This document shows, piece after piece, positions 1 to 9,695 of a DNA stretch of 36,271 nucleotides; the stretch's first letter is position 1; each line of letters begins with the position of its first letter. The DNA comes from Chloroflexota bacterium. Its GTDB lineage: Bacteria; Chloroflexota; UBA6077; CF-72. The DNA lies in contig VBGG01000166.1 of assembly GCA_005883405.1 (NCBI GenBank), positions 1 through 36,271 on the forward strand. The letters are read 5' to 3'. Made by a program: the position numbers and the translations under genes. The notes beneath the pieces are model-generated. The model saw only the letters and a program-made list of their open reading frames with translations, was not told the origin of the DNA and searched no databases.

Positions 1-2
1 CC

Positions 3-308
3 GAGATTCGCACCGTTGCCTCCGACCAACTGTGGATGAGCCCGCAGTACGGACACGATACCGTGGGATTCCACTTCACCTGGCGACCTGAGCAGGCGGC
101 GGTCGAAGACGTGCTGATTGATCTCGAGTCCGCGCTGGCCCCCTTCAGTGCACGCCCACACTGGGGCAAGCTTTTTCTCGCCAACGCAGAAGAGATCGCC
201 CCGCTGTATGAGCGTCTGCCCGACTTCGTTCGCCTGGTCGAGAAAATCGATCCGCGCAGCGCCTTCCGCAACGCCTGGTTGGACGCCCGCGTGCTCGGCT
301 CCGCCTGA
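3..308 (+). CDS. C-terminal part of FAD-linked alditol oxidase / sugar-lactone oxidase-like protein (5' end outside window)
   Basis: Open reading frame enters from the window edge (EIRTVASDQLWMSPQYGHDTVGFHFTW...ARPHWGKLF); RPHWGK motif typical of the ALO/alditol oxidase C-terminus. Confidence 0.75.
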   Translation, partial: EIRTVASDQLWMSPQYGHDTVGFHFTWRPEQAAVEDVLIDLESALAPFSARPHWGKLFLANAEEIAPLYERLPDFVRLVEKIDPRSAFRNAWLDARVLGSA

Positions 309-464
309 CCCGCACGCTGGAGCGAACAAATCGCGAACGATCGCGCACGGTTTTGAGCGCATTCTGACGCGCGTCCTTCGGCCAGGTGCGATGCCAGCAG
401 CGTTACACCGTAGGAAGGCACGCGCACACCGTTGCCACTCTCGGAAAAGGAGAAACAGCTCCAT

Positions 465-683
465 ATGATGCCGTTGGACTGTGACCTCGCCGCCCAGCAC
501 GTGACCGAATTGCCCGATCGCGACGCGCTGTCGTTGGTCAATTTGAATGCGGCAGTTCCGATCAACCTGGCTGCCGCCCTGAACGTGCTGTCGGACGGAT
601 CGATCGCCGCTGCTGGCGCGCAGCAGAACACGCCCATCAACCAGGGCATGCTGGGAAGCCCGCTGCCAACTGGGACCGGCTAG
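465..683 (+). CDS. Putative RiPP-like precursor peptide A (72 aa)
   Basis: AAAGGAGAA ribosome site upstream of ATGATG at 465; protein MMPLDCDLAAQHVTELPDRDALSLVNLNAAVPINLAAALNVLSDGSIAAAGAQQNTPINQGMLGSPLPTGTG, paralogous to the ORF at 1074..1277. Confidence 0.65.
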   Translation: MMPLDCDLAAQHVTELPDRDALSLVNLNAAVPINLAAALNVLSDGSIAAAGAQQNTPINQGMLGSPLPTGTG

Positions 684-702
684 AAGGGCCCGCACGTGAA
701 TC

Positions 703-1023
703 ATGCAAGACTCCGCATCTCTTCGGTGCGGCCCGCGCGGAGTCGTGGCTGCCATGGTCGCCGCGATCTGCGTCTGGTCAGTCGCATACGCCGACCCCGC
801 CGGCGGCGTGTTTCCCGTCATGCTGCGAGATAACTCATGCCAGGACGTCGCATCCAGGCAGCACATGAATCGGACGACCGATTGTGATCCGGATGCTCCG
901 AGCTGGACAGCGACCGATCGTTCACAGGTCCAGCAGGCGGTCGTGGCAGAAAATGTCGACGCGCCTGGTGCGGTGGCCCCCGCAACGCAGTACCAGGACG
1001 CGCCGATCACCCAGATTCCGTAG
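703..1023 (+). CDS. Small secreted protein of unknown function (106 aa)
   Basis: N-terminal hydrophobic signal-like stretch VVAAMVAAICVWSVAYA; lies between the paralogous peptides; C-terminus YQDAPITQIP echoes their (T/A)PIxQ motif. Confidence 0.45.
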   Translation: MQDSASLRCGPRGVVAAMVAAICVWSVAYADPAGGVFPVMLRDNSCQDVASRQHMNRTTDCDPDAPSWTATDRSQVQQAVVAENVDAPGAVAPATQYQDAPITQIP

Positions 1024-1073
1024 GCCGGAGTCTCATTCGATTCTAAACTCGAGCTTCGCCAAAGGACACCATC

Positions 1074-1277
1074 ATGTTCATCGATAACCGCGCGCTCGGC
1101 ATTACCGAGCTGGATTCCCTGGAGATCACCGAACTGCCCGAGCGCGAGGCGCTTTCGTTGGTCAACGCCAACATCGCAGCCCCGATCAATGCCGCCCTGG
1201 CGCTGAACGTTATGTCAGACGGGGCACTCGCCTACGCGAACGCGCAGCAGACGGCCCCCATCATCCAGGGCGTGTAG
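1074..1277 (+). CDS. Putative RiPP-like precursor peptide C (67 aa)
   Basis: AAAGGA ribosome site; MFIDNRALGITELDSLEITELPEREALSLVNANIAAPINAALALNVMSDGALAYANAQQTAPIIQGV aligns along most of its length with the 465..683 product. Confidence 0.65.
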   Translation: MFIDNRALGITELDSLEITELPEREALSLVNANIAAPINAALALNVMSDGALAYANAQQTAPIIQGV

Positions 1278-1316
1278 CGGCGTCTGCCAGTAATGCGATG
1301 AATGGAGCCTTGCATC

Positions 1317-1628
1317 ATGACAGAACTGCAGACACCCCACCGTGACCTCGAGCCGGACGATGCGTTCGAGCTACCGCCGCGCCACGTCCTGTCACTGATC
1401 AGCCCGACGATCACCGACGGGCTCGTGTCTTACGCGAACGCGGCTCAGAACACGCCCACCAGCCAGGGCACCACCGGCAGCAGCGCGACGTCGAGCCCGC
1501 TGTACTCTCAGGGTTTGTCAGCCGTCACCAGCGCCGCGCAGTCCGCGCCTTCTACACCGAACGGCGCAACGGTCCAGAACCTGGATTCGCCCAATTCGTC
1601 CGGTGTAGCCACCACGTCGCACGGCTAA
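1317..1628 (+). CDS. Putative RiPP-like precursor peptide D with long Ser/Thr/Gln-rich tail
   Basis: MTELQTPHRDLEPDDAFELPPRHVLSLISP...LVSYANAAQNTPTSQGTTGSS...; same ELPxRxxLSL(I/V) and QNTPxxQG motifs; ORF opens at 1302 but 1317 is the likelier start. Confidence 0.55.
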   Translation: MTELQTPHRDLEPDDAFELPPRHVLSLISPTITDGLVSYANAAQNTPTSQGTTGSSATSSPLYSQGLSAVTSAAQSAPSTPNGATVQNLDSPNSSGVATTSHG

Positions 1629-1643
1629 CCGGACTGGCTGATG

Positions 1644-1672
1644 CCGGAGGACGACCCACTGTCGTCCTCCGG
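1644..1672. promoter_or_regulatory. Strong stem-loop between the peptide genes and the M50 protease gene
   Basis: Perfect 12-bp inverted repeat CCGGAGGACGAC-ccact-GTCGTCCTCCGG, extendable outward by T-A, A-T and wobble pairs. Confidence 0.7.
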
Positions 1673-1691
1673 TATTCGCCATGAGGTTGGA

Positions 1692-4355
1692 ATGCACACC
1701 GCTTCGATACCCAGCAGGAGTCGACTGATCGCGCTCGCGCACAGTCTGCGGCTCGGCACGACGGTGCTTCGAGCGCGGCTGAGCCACTCGCACAAAGACG
1801 TGTTGCGACCCAGGCTCGCCGACAACGTGCGGCTGCTGGGTCCCATGACCGAGAGTGCGTTCGCCGCACAGCCGTGGCTGGTGGAGCGCAACGGCAGATT
1901 CCTGCAGGTGACGGAATTCCTGTACCGGGTGGCCGAGCTTTCGGACGGTACGCGCACGATCGACCAGATCGCGGCGGACGCGTCGAGCGCGATTGGCGCC
2001 GAGATTCCGGCCGACCTTGTGCAGCGAACGCTGGAGTCCAGGCTGGTGCCAATGGGGCTCATCGCCGCGGATGCGGCGTTTCACGTACCTGCTGGAGCTT
2101 CGAGACCAGCCGCCGCCACCGCGCCACGCTCGGCTCTGGCGCTCAGCATGCGAATGGCGGTGATCAATCCGCGCCTGATCGACCCGCTGACGCGCGTGCT
2201 GCAATACCTGTACAGCCCGCTGCTTCTGCTGCTGCTCCTGTTTCTGACGCTACAAGCGCAGTACTGGCTGCTGTTCGTCCACGGGGTCGCAGGGGGTATT
2301 TACCAGGCGCTCAACGTGCCGGGCGTCCTGCCGCTCGTACTGGCGCTGGTGGTTTCATCCGCCGCCTTCCACGAATTGGGCCACGCCGCGGCGCTGCGTT
2401 ACGGCGGAGGGCGAGTGCGGAGTATGGGCGTCGGATTCTATCTGATGTACCCCGCCTTCTATACCGACGTGACGGACAACTACCGTCTCAGGCGGTGGGC
2501 GCGGGTGCGAACGGACCTGGGAGGCTTCTACTTCAACCTGGTGTTCTCGCTTGGGCTGATGGCCATCTATCACGTCACGGGACAGGAATTCCTGCTGCTC
2601 GTGGCGCTGCTCACGGACATCGACATTGCCCATCAATGTCTTCCGTTTGTGCGTCTGGATGGGTATTGGGCCCTGGCGGATCTCACCGGCATTCCGGATT
2701 TCTTCTCGTTCATGGGTGCCTACCTGCGGAGCGTTTTACCGGTGCCCGGGTGGAAGGGGCGCAGGCTTCCGGCACTGAAGTGGTGGGCCAAAGCGGTCTT
2801 CGCGCTGTACATCGCCTTCGCGATACCAGCCATCGCGCTGTTCCTCTTCGCAACGTTGAAAGCCACGCCGCGCGTGCTGGTCACGGCCTGGGCGGCGGTC
2901 CACCAGAAACTCGCCGACGTGACGCAGGCGCAGGCGACCGGCGACGCGATCGCGGCTGCCAGTGCCGAAGCACAAGTGCTGCTGCTGCTTCTGCCGGTGT
3001 TCGGGCTGTTGGTAATGCTGTTTACGCTTGGTCGCAGCCTTGCCTGGGGGCTGTGGCGGTGGGGCAGGCCCACGCGTCGGCGGCGGTTGGCCAGCGGGTT
3101 CGTCTCAGCGGCTATCGCCGCCTTGCTGGTCTTTTTGTGGCTACCCGGCCTGCCGAACCCGGCCACTTATGCGCGAGTGCTCGACTGGTTCCGTACTCCC
3201 GACTCGGCGTCCGCGGCGGCCCCCCTGACGGCGGAAGAGCGTGGCACGATACCACAAGCGGTCGCCGCCATTCCGGCCGCGCGTGTACCGACCCCCGCTC
3301 GAGCGGCTGCCAGTGCGAGCGCCACAGCAACGATGGCGGCGACACCGACTGACACGGGTTCTGCCGACGACGGCGGATCAGCCCCGACGCTGAGCGTTGC
3401 CAGCGCGAGGTCGAGCCGCGAGCTGTCGGCGCGGGAACAGTCGCGCGCGCCCGCCGGCTCGGCGCCGGCCGTGCCCACGGGAGTGCCATCCGGCGGGCGC
3501 GGGTCGATAACCGACGAGCGTGCCAGCCGTTCCGTCGGCGGTGGGCACATCGAACCGCCGCCGACCGCGGACGCCACGGATGCCGCGGACGCCACGGCCC
3601 CGCTGCGCGATGCGCCGAACGCGGACGCGAGTGCGGCTCACGATCGCGCGGTGATCGGGTCCTGGCCGCCTTCCCCCGCGCCCGCGTCAACGCCGGCCTC
3701 GTCGGCGCCTTCGCTCAGTTCTTCAGCCTCTTCAGCACCCTCGCCAGCGCCGGCGCCGACTCGTGCAATCCAGGCAGCTTCGCCCGCGCCCACGTCTCAG
3801 CAGCCAACCGCCGTCACGAGCAATGCAATCGTCACCAGCGGAGCCGCGCAGAGCGCAACCTCCGGCCCTGCCGCCTCAGCTGCGAGTCGCCACCGCCGCT
3901 TCCGCGAGTGCGACCGCCGCGCCGTCAAGCGCCACCGCCGCGCCCGCGCCGGCGGCGACCAATCAGACCAGTCCGTCTCCGACGCAAGCGTCGCCGAGCG
4001 CATCGCCCGCGGTAAATCCAGCGCCTTCGCCAGTCGCCCACTGAGCACCGACGGCGGTGCGCGCAGCGAGCTTCAGGCGGTCTTCGCGCAGCGGCCCGCG
4101 CCGGCGACCAATCAGACCAGTCCGTCTCCGACGCAAGCGTCGCCAGGTGCATCGCCCGCCCCAACGATCGCGGAGCAACCCTTCCCGAAACGGTTTTCGG
4201 CCCTCGGCCGGGCAGTGGCGCGAAGCGGGCGCATGAGCCGAATCCAACGCGTCGTTAAGGCCTCGCCCCGCGGGTTCTGCATCGGCGCACCACTCGCGCC
4301 TATCGACCTCCAGCGCGGTCTTCGCGCAGCAGATTGTTCGCTTGACACGTTCTGA
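1692..4355 (+). CDS. PqqD-like domain + M50-type (site-2 protease-like) integral membrane metallopeptidase with low-complexity Ala/Pro/Ser tail
   Basis: HELGHA zinc motif and LDGYWAL motif between TM segments; N-terminal RPRLADNVRL...RFLQVTEFLYRVAELSDGTRTIDQIA resembles a PqqD-type domain. ORF opens at 1641 but that ATG lies in the hairpin; 1692 preferred. The 3' end is uncertain (apparent frameshift near 3890; alternative end near 4044 in another frame). Confidence 0.75.
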   Translation: MHTASIPSRSRLIALAHSLRLGTTVLRARLSHSHKDVLRPRLADNVRLLGPMTESAFAAQPWLVERNGRFLQVTEFLYRVAELSDGTRTIDQIAADASSAIGAEIPADLVQRTLESRLVPMGLIAADAAFHVPAGASRPAAATAPRSALALSMRMAVINPRLIDPLTRVLQYLYSPLLLLLLLFLTLQAQYWLLFVHGVAGGIYQALNVPGVLPLVLALVVSSAAFHELGHAAALRYGGGRVRSMGVGFYLMYPAFYTDVTDNYRLRRWARVRTDLGGFYFNLVFSLGLMAIYHVTGQEFLLLVALLTDIDIAHQCLPFVRLDGYWALADLTGIPDFFSFMGAYLRSVLPVPGWKGRRLPALKWWAKAVFALYIAFAIPAIALFLFATLKATPRVLVTAWAAVHQKLADVTQAQATGDAIAAASAEAQVLLLLLPVFGLLVMLFTLGRSLAWGLWRWGRPTRRRRLASGFVSAAIAALLVFLWLPGLPNPATYARVLDWFRTPDSASAAAPLTAEERGTIPQAVAAIPAARVPTPARAAASASATATMAATPTDTGSADDGGSAPTLSVASARSSRELSAREQSRAPAGSAPAVPTGVPSGGRGSITDERASRSVGGGHIEPPPTADATDAADATAPLRDAPNADASAAHDRAVIGSWPPSPAPASTPASSAPSLSSSASSAPSPAPAPTRAIQAASPAPTSQQPTAVTSNAIVTSGAAQSATSGPAASAASRHRRFRECDRRAVKRHRRARAGGDQSDQSVSDASVAERIARGKSSAFASRPLSTDGGARSELQAVFAQRPAPATNQTSPSPTQASPGASPAPTIAEQPFPKRFSALGRAVARSGRMSRIQRVVKASPRGFCIGAPLAPIDLQRGLRAADCSLDTF
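3954..4144. repeat. 42-bp exact direct repeat, copies at 3954..3995 and 4103..4144
   Basis: GGCGACCAATCAGACCAGTCCGTCTCCGACGCAAGCGTCGCC occurs twice 149 bp apart, i.e. in different reading frames. Confidence 0.9.
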
Positions 4356-4385
4356 CCCACGGCGTACGGTGACGCGCGACGCGGC

Positions 4386-5345
4386 ATGGACCGCATGTTG
4401 GACCAGTTCGTTTCCCGCGCGCCGTCCCGCACAAGCGGGCTGATCGGCATGGTGCTGCCGTCGGTCGTGCGCCACCGCTTCCCCGAGCTGATCGGCGGTG
4501 CGGAAGAGACCATCCGGCGGGCTGGCTACTCGCTCGTCCTGGGCGCGTCCGGTGATGACCGCTCGCTCGAGGCGGATCAACTCCAGCGGATTGTGGACCT
4601 CGGCGCAAGCGGACTGATCGTGTACGCCGTCGATGGCCCGCTCAACGTGCCGGCGCTTCGCCAGCTCTTCGATCGTGGCTTCCCACTCGTGCTCATTGAC
4701 CGCTACTTCGCCGATCTGGCGGTCGATACCGTCACCATGGACAACATCGGAGGTGGCTTCATCGCCGTTCAACATCTGTTCGAGCAAGGCTTCCAACGCA
4801 TCGGTTATATCGGGACCAACAACCTGCGGACCTCGAGCATCGTCGAACGCATGGCTGGCTTCCGCTGGGCCATGGAGGCGTGCGAGCAGCACGTGGAGCC
4901 AGATCAGATCTGCACCGCACTGCGCACAACGCCGTGGCCCGTTCGTGATGCCGAGGTCGAGCGCCACAATCAAACCGTGCTGCGGGCCTACCTGGATCGG
5001 CCCGAGCGGCCCGACGGCGTATTTGCATGCAACGACTTCGTCTCGTTCCAGGTAGTCCAGGCAGCGGAGCGCCTGGGTCTGCGCGTACCCGACGATCTGG
5101 GCGTCGTCGGCTTCGACAACGTCTCGTACGCGGACTACTTCGGTGTGCCGCTCACGACCGTCGAGCAGCAGTTCGAGGAGCTGGGCGCGACGGCTGCCTC
5201 GTTCGTGCTCGACCGCATTAGCGGCCAGCGGACGCGGCTCGGACGGTTTGTCATTTCGCCGCGCCTGATTGTGCGACGCTCCTCGAGTCGTGAGGCCGCT
5301 GGCCACCCCGCGCTCAGCGACGGGGCGATGCCAGCGATCCCCTGA
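4386..5345 (+). CDS. LacI/GntR-LacI-type periplasmic-binding-like regulator, ligand-binding domain only
   Basis: SGLIGMVLPSV...GLIVYAVDG...DNIGGGFIAVQHLFEQGFQRIGYIG...GVFACNDFVSFQVVQAAERLGLRVPDDLGVVGFDNVSYADYFGVPLTTVEQ is classic; no HTH in the ORF. Confidence 0.8.
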   Translation: MDRMLDQFVSRAPSRTSGLIGMVLPSVVRHRFPELIGGAEETIRRAGYSLVLGASGDDRSLEADQLQRIVDLGASGLIVYAVDGPLNVPALRQLFDRGFPLVLIDRYFADLAVDTVTMDNIGGGFIAVQHLFEQGFQRIGYIGTNNLRTSSIVERMAGFRWAMEACEQHVEPDQICTALRTTPWPVRDAEVERHNQTVLRAYLDRPERPDGVFACNDFVSFQVVQAAERLGLRVPDDLGVVGFDNVSYADYFGVPLTTVEQQFEELGATAASFVLDRISGQRTRLGRFVISPRLIVRRSSSREAAGHPALSDGAMPAIP

Positions 5346-5351
5346 ACGACG

Positions 5352-6170
5352 TCAGGCTGGTGCGTGCCAGCCGGCGTCTGCCCACAGCTCGCCGCTGACG
5401 GCCGAGTTGCCGATCAGGAAGCAGATCGCGTCGGCGATCTCCTCCGGACGGATGAGGCGGCCGAGCTGGGTGTACGGCAGGATGTTGCGCGCGATGAACT
5501 CGTCGCCGAGCGCCTGGACCATTGGTGTGTTGGTGTAGCCGGGGTGGATGACCGCGCAGCGGACCCCGTGGAAGATGGCTTCCTTCATGAGCGTCGCCGC
5601 CGCACCCTCCAGGCCGGCTTTGGTCGTCGCGTACGAGATCTGCCCCTTATTGCCCGTGGACGACACGGAGCCGATCAGGATGCCCACACCCTGGACCTCT
5701 TCGCTCGCTACCCAGCGCTTCAAGCCCTGCCGATAGCGCGCCTGAGCAATTCGGGCGACCATCTCGAGCACCCAGTAGACGGGCGCGATCAGGTTGACGT
5801 CGACCACCAGCCGGAAGATCTCTTCCGAGTAGATCTCCGCCTCGCCCGTGGTCCTGTCAATGCGTATCGCCAGGTCATCGCGGGTGATGCCGGCTGCCGG
5901 GACGCAGATGCTGACCAGACCGTAATGAGCGCTGATTGTGTCGAACACGCGTCGCCGGAATGCCGCCTCCGTCACGTCCCCCTGGAACGGCGTGGCCAGC
6001 GGCCAGCCGACGTGCTCGTTCACGGCGGCAGCCGTCGAGGCCACGCATTCGGTGCGGTCGACCAGGGCGATCGCCCTGGCCCCGCGCTTGCCCAGATCGA
6101 GCGCAAGCGCCCTGCCGATGCCGCCGGCCGCGCCGGTGATCACGGCCACTTTGTCCTGGATATTCATCAC
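5352..6170 (-). CDS. SDR family NAD(P)-dependent oxidoreductase
   Basis: TGAAGGIG cofactor motif, YATTK catalytic motif. Confidence 0.9.
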   Translation of the reverse strand: MMNIQDKVAVITGAAGGIGRALALDLGKRGARAIALVDRTECVASTAAAVNEHVGWPLATPFQGDVTEAAFRRRVFDTISAHYGLVSICVPAAGITRDDLAIRIDRTTGEAEIYSEEIFRLVVDVNLIAPVYWVLEMVARIAQARYRQGLKRWVASEEVQGVGILIGSVSSTGNKGQISYATTKAGLEGAAATLMKEAIFHGVRCAVIHPGYTNTPMVQALGDEFIARNILPYTQLGRLIRPEEIADAICFLIGNSAVSGELWADAGWHAPA

Positions 6171-6438
6171 GCCTCCCGGGAGATAAAGCCCCGTCCCCTG
6201 TGCGAACGGTCGCGCTCCCCAGGATGCTGGCCGCGCCGCAACTCGACCAGCGTAGAACTACGCGTTCGGTGTACACGGCGTTGCGCCCTCCGCCGCTGAC
6301 GCGACTCGTTCGCTTGCGAGAGGCGAGCACCAGAGCTCATTGTGATGACATCCGCCCGCGGAGAGCGGCTCGCGCGTTCAGGCCAGGCTGCCAGTCGGCG
6401 GGCGGCAAACCCAAGCAAAACCTGGTGGTGATGAGGCG

Positions 6439-8307
<1,869 letters not shown>

Positions 8308-8345
8308 CTGGAACCTCCCAATGACAGATCACTCCAGGGCCCAGC

Positions 8346-9314
8346 TCATGCCCGACCGTTAGACGGCTGGTTGGTCAGCGCCTCGGCGGTCCAGCGGTCC
8401 GTAATCAGCACGTTGATCCAGCCGCCTGAGAGCGCACCGCGGATGGCATCATGCTTGCGCCGCCCACCAGCAATACCGACCGACCGGGCCACCTTGCGCA
8501 GCTGGTCCGGTCGTATGCCGATCACGCGTTCATCCAGGGGCGTCAGCACCCGCTGGCCCTGGCGATCGAAGAAACGCAAGCAGATGTCACCGACAGCGCT
8601 CCGCGCGCGCAGCAGATCCAGTTCTTCGGCACTGAAGATGTTGCCACTGCTGGCCAGCAGCGTCGACGGCTCGAGCGTGCCGATGCCGACCAGCGCGAGC
8701 GTGACATGATCGAATTTCTCGACTGCCGAGCGCACGAAAGGATCGTCGATATAGATGCGGGCTGCGTCAGCTGACCCGGCGACGCCGGGCGTGGGCAAGA
8801 ACACGGCTTTGCCATGGGTGAAGGCAGCCAGTCGACCGGTGAGGTGCGCGGCGTGCACTTCAGCAGCTGGATTCCCGACGCCGCCCAGGATCTGAACCAC
8901 GTCCGCCTTGGCCGAGCGCGGCAGCGGGTGCATCGCGTCGACCATCGCCAGGAGCGTCGCGCTCCAGGATGAGATGCCGACCACGTCGCCTTCTTTGAGT
9001 GTGCTCTCGACATAAAAGGCAGCCGCCGAGCCGAGGTCGCGCAGGATCTGTTCGTCCTCGCCAACCGTATCGACGACAACGGCCTCTTTCAGACCATACG
9101 TCGCCTCCAGCTCGCTCTCCAGCTCCGTGTGCGCGCCGGGCGGCACGCTGACCGTGATGCGGACGATGCGCTCCTGCTCGGCGCGTTTGAGGAGCCGTGA
9201 CACGGTGGATTGCGACAGGCTCATCTGCGCGGCGATATCAGCCTGGCGCACGCCGCGCTGGTAGTACAGGCCGGCGACCTTGGCGATCTGGCGTAGTTCG
9301 TCGCGGCGTGGCAC
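8346..9314 (-). CDS. SorC/DeoR-type sugar-binding transcriptional regulator
   Basis: N-terminal HTH (QADIAAQMSLSQSTVSRLLKRAEQERIVRITV) plus SorC sugar-binding domain (VDTVGEDEQILRDLGSAAAFYVE..., GICFR-like GDICLRFFD). Confidence 0.92.
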   Translation of the reverse strand: MPRRDELRQIAKVAGLYYQRGVRQADIAAQMSLSQSTVSRLLKRAEQERIVRITVSVPPGAHTELESELEATYGLKEAVVVDTVGEDEQILRDLGSAAAFYVESTLKEGDVVGISSWSATLLAMVDAMHPLPRSAKADVVQILGGVGNPAAEVHAAHLTGRLAAFTHGKAVFLPTPGVAGSADAARIYIDDPFVRSAVEKFDHVTLALVGIGTLEPSTLLASSGNIFSAEELDLLRARSAVGDICLRFFDRQGQRVLTPLDERVIGIRPDQLRKVARSVGIAGGRRKHDAIRGALSGGWINVLITDRWTAEALTNQPSNGRA

Positions 9315-9490
9315 TCAACGGCCTCCGAGGCCACACAGTCGGCCTCGCATAAAGATGCGCATGTGGGGAGATATGCGGTCGGCGGAGTCTAGGGGCGGCT
9401 GGCGGGGCCAGTCAAGCGCCGGCGCGGGGGGATTTTGGCTGTTGACAGAGCGCCGCGGCCACGCTAAGCTCGGCATATCCTTTCAGTATA

Positions 9491-9502
9491 GAATAATTAT
9501 TC
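9491..9502. promoter_or_regulatory. Candidate operator: perfect AT-rich palindrome GAATAATTATTC
   Basis: 12-bp self-complementary sequence in the divergent intergenic region between the SorC regulator and the catabolic operon, in otherwise GC-rich DNA. Confidence 0.5.
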
Positions 9503-9524
9503 AAGACCCATGAGGTGACCGGCC

Positions 9525-9695
9525 ATGGATCACGACCACGCTCAGCTCAGTGCACTGCCCAGTCTCGATGCCGACTACTACTTCGGCCGACCCAAGCTGT
9601 TCCTCACCCCCCGCGAGCTGGCCCGACTCACCCTGGTGCGTTCCAGGCTCGGCGAGACCCGCGACGAGCGCGAGACGGAAGCGCGCCGTGATTGA
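9525..9695 (+). CDS. Small leader ORF (56 aa), first gene of the catabolic operon
   Basis: MDHDHAQLSALPSLDADYYFGRPKLFLTPRELARLTLVRSRLGETRDERETEARRD*; its stop overlaps the GTG start of the transketolase subunit (GTGATTGA). Below the length cutoff of the supplied ORF track. Confidence 0.55.
   Translation: MDHDHAQLSALPSLDADYYFGRPKLFLTPRELARLTLVRSRLGETRDERETEARRD

Noticed and set aside
1641-1691. ATG at 1641 as the M50 protease start
   Set aside because: Codons lie within a strong hairpin and encode no domain; ATG at 1692 is more plausible.
3963-5306. 447-aa minus-strand ORF
   Set aside because: Antisense shadow of the LacI-type gene and M50 tail; no recognisable domain; long antisense ORFs are expected in GC-rich DNA.
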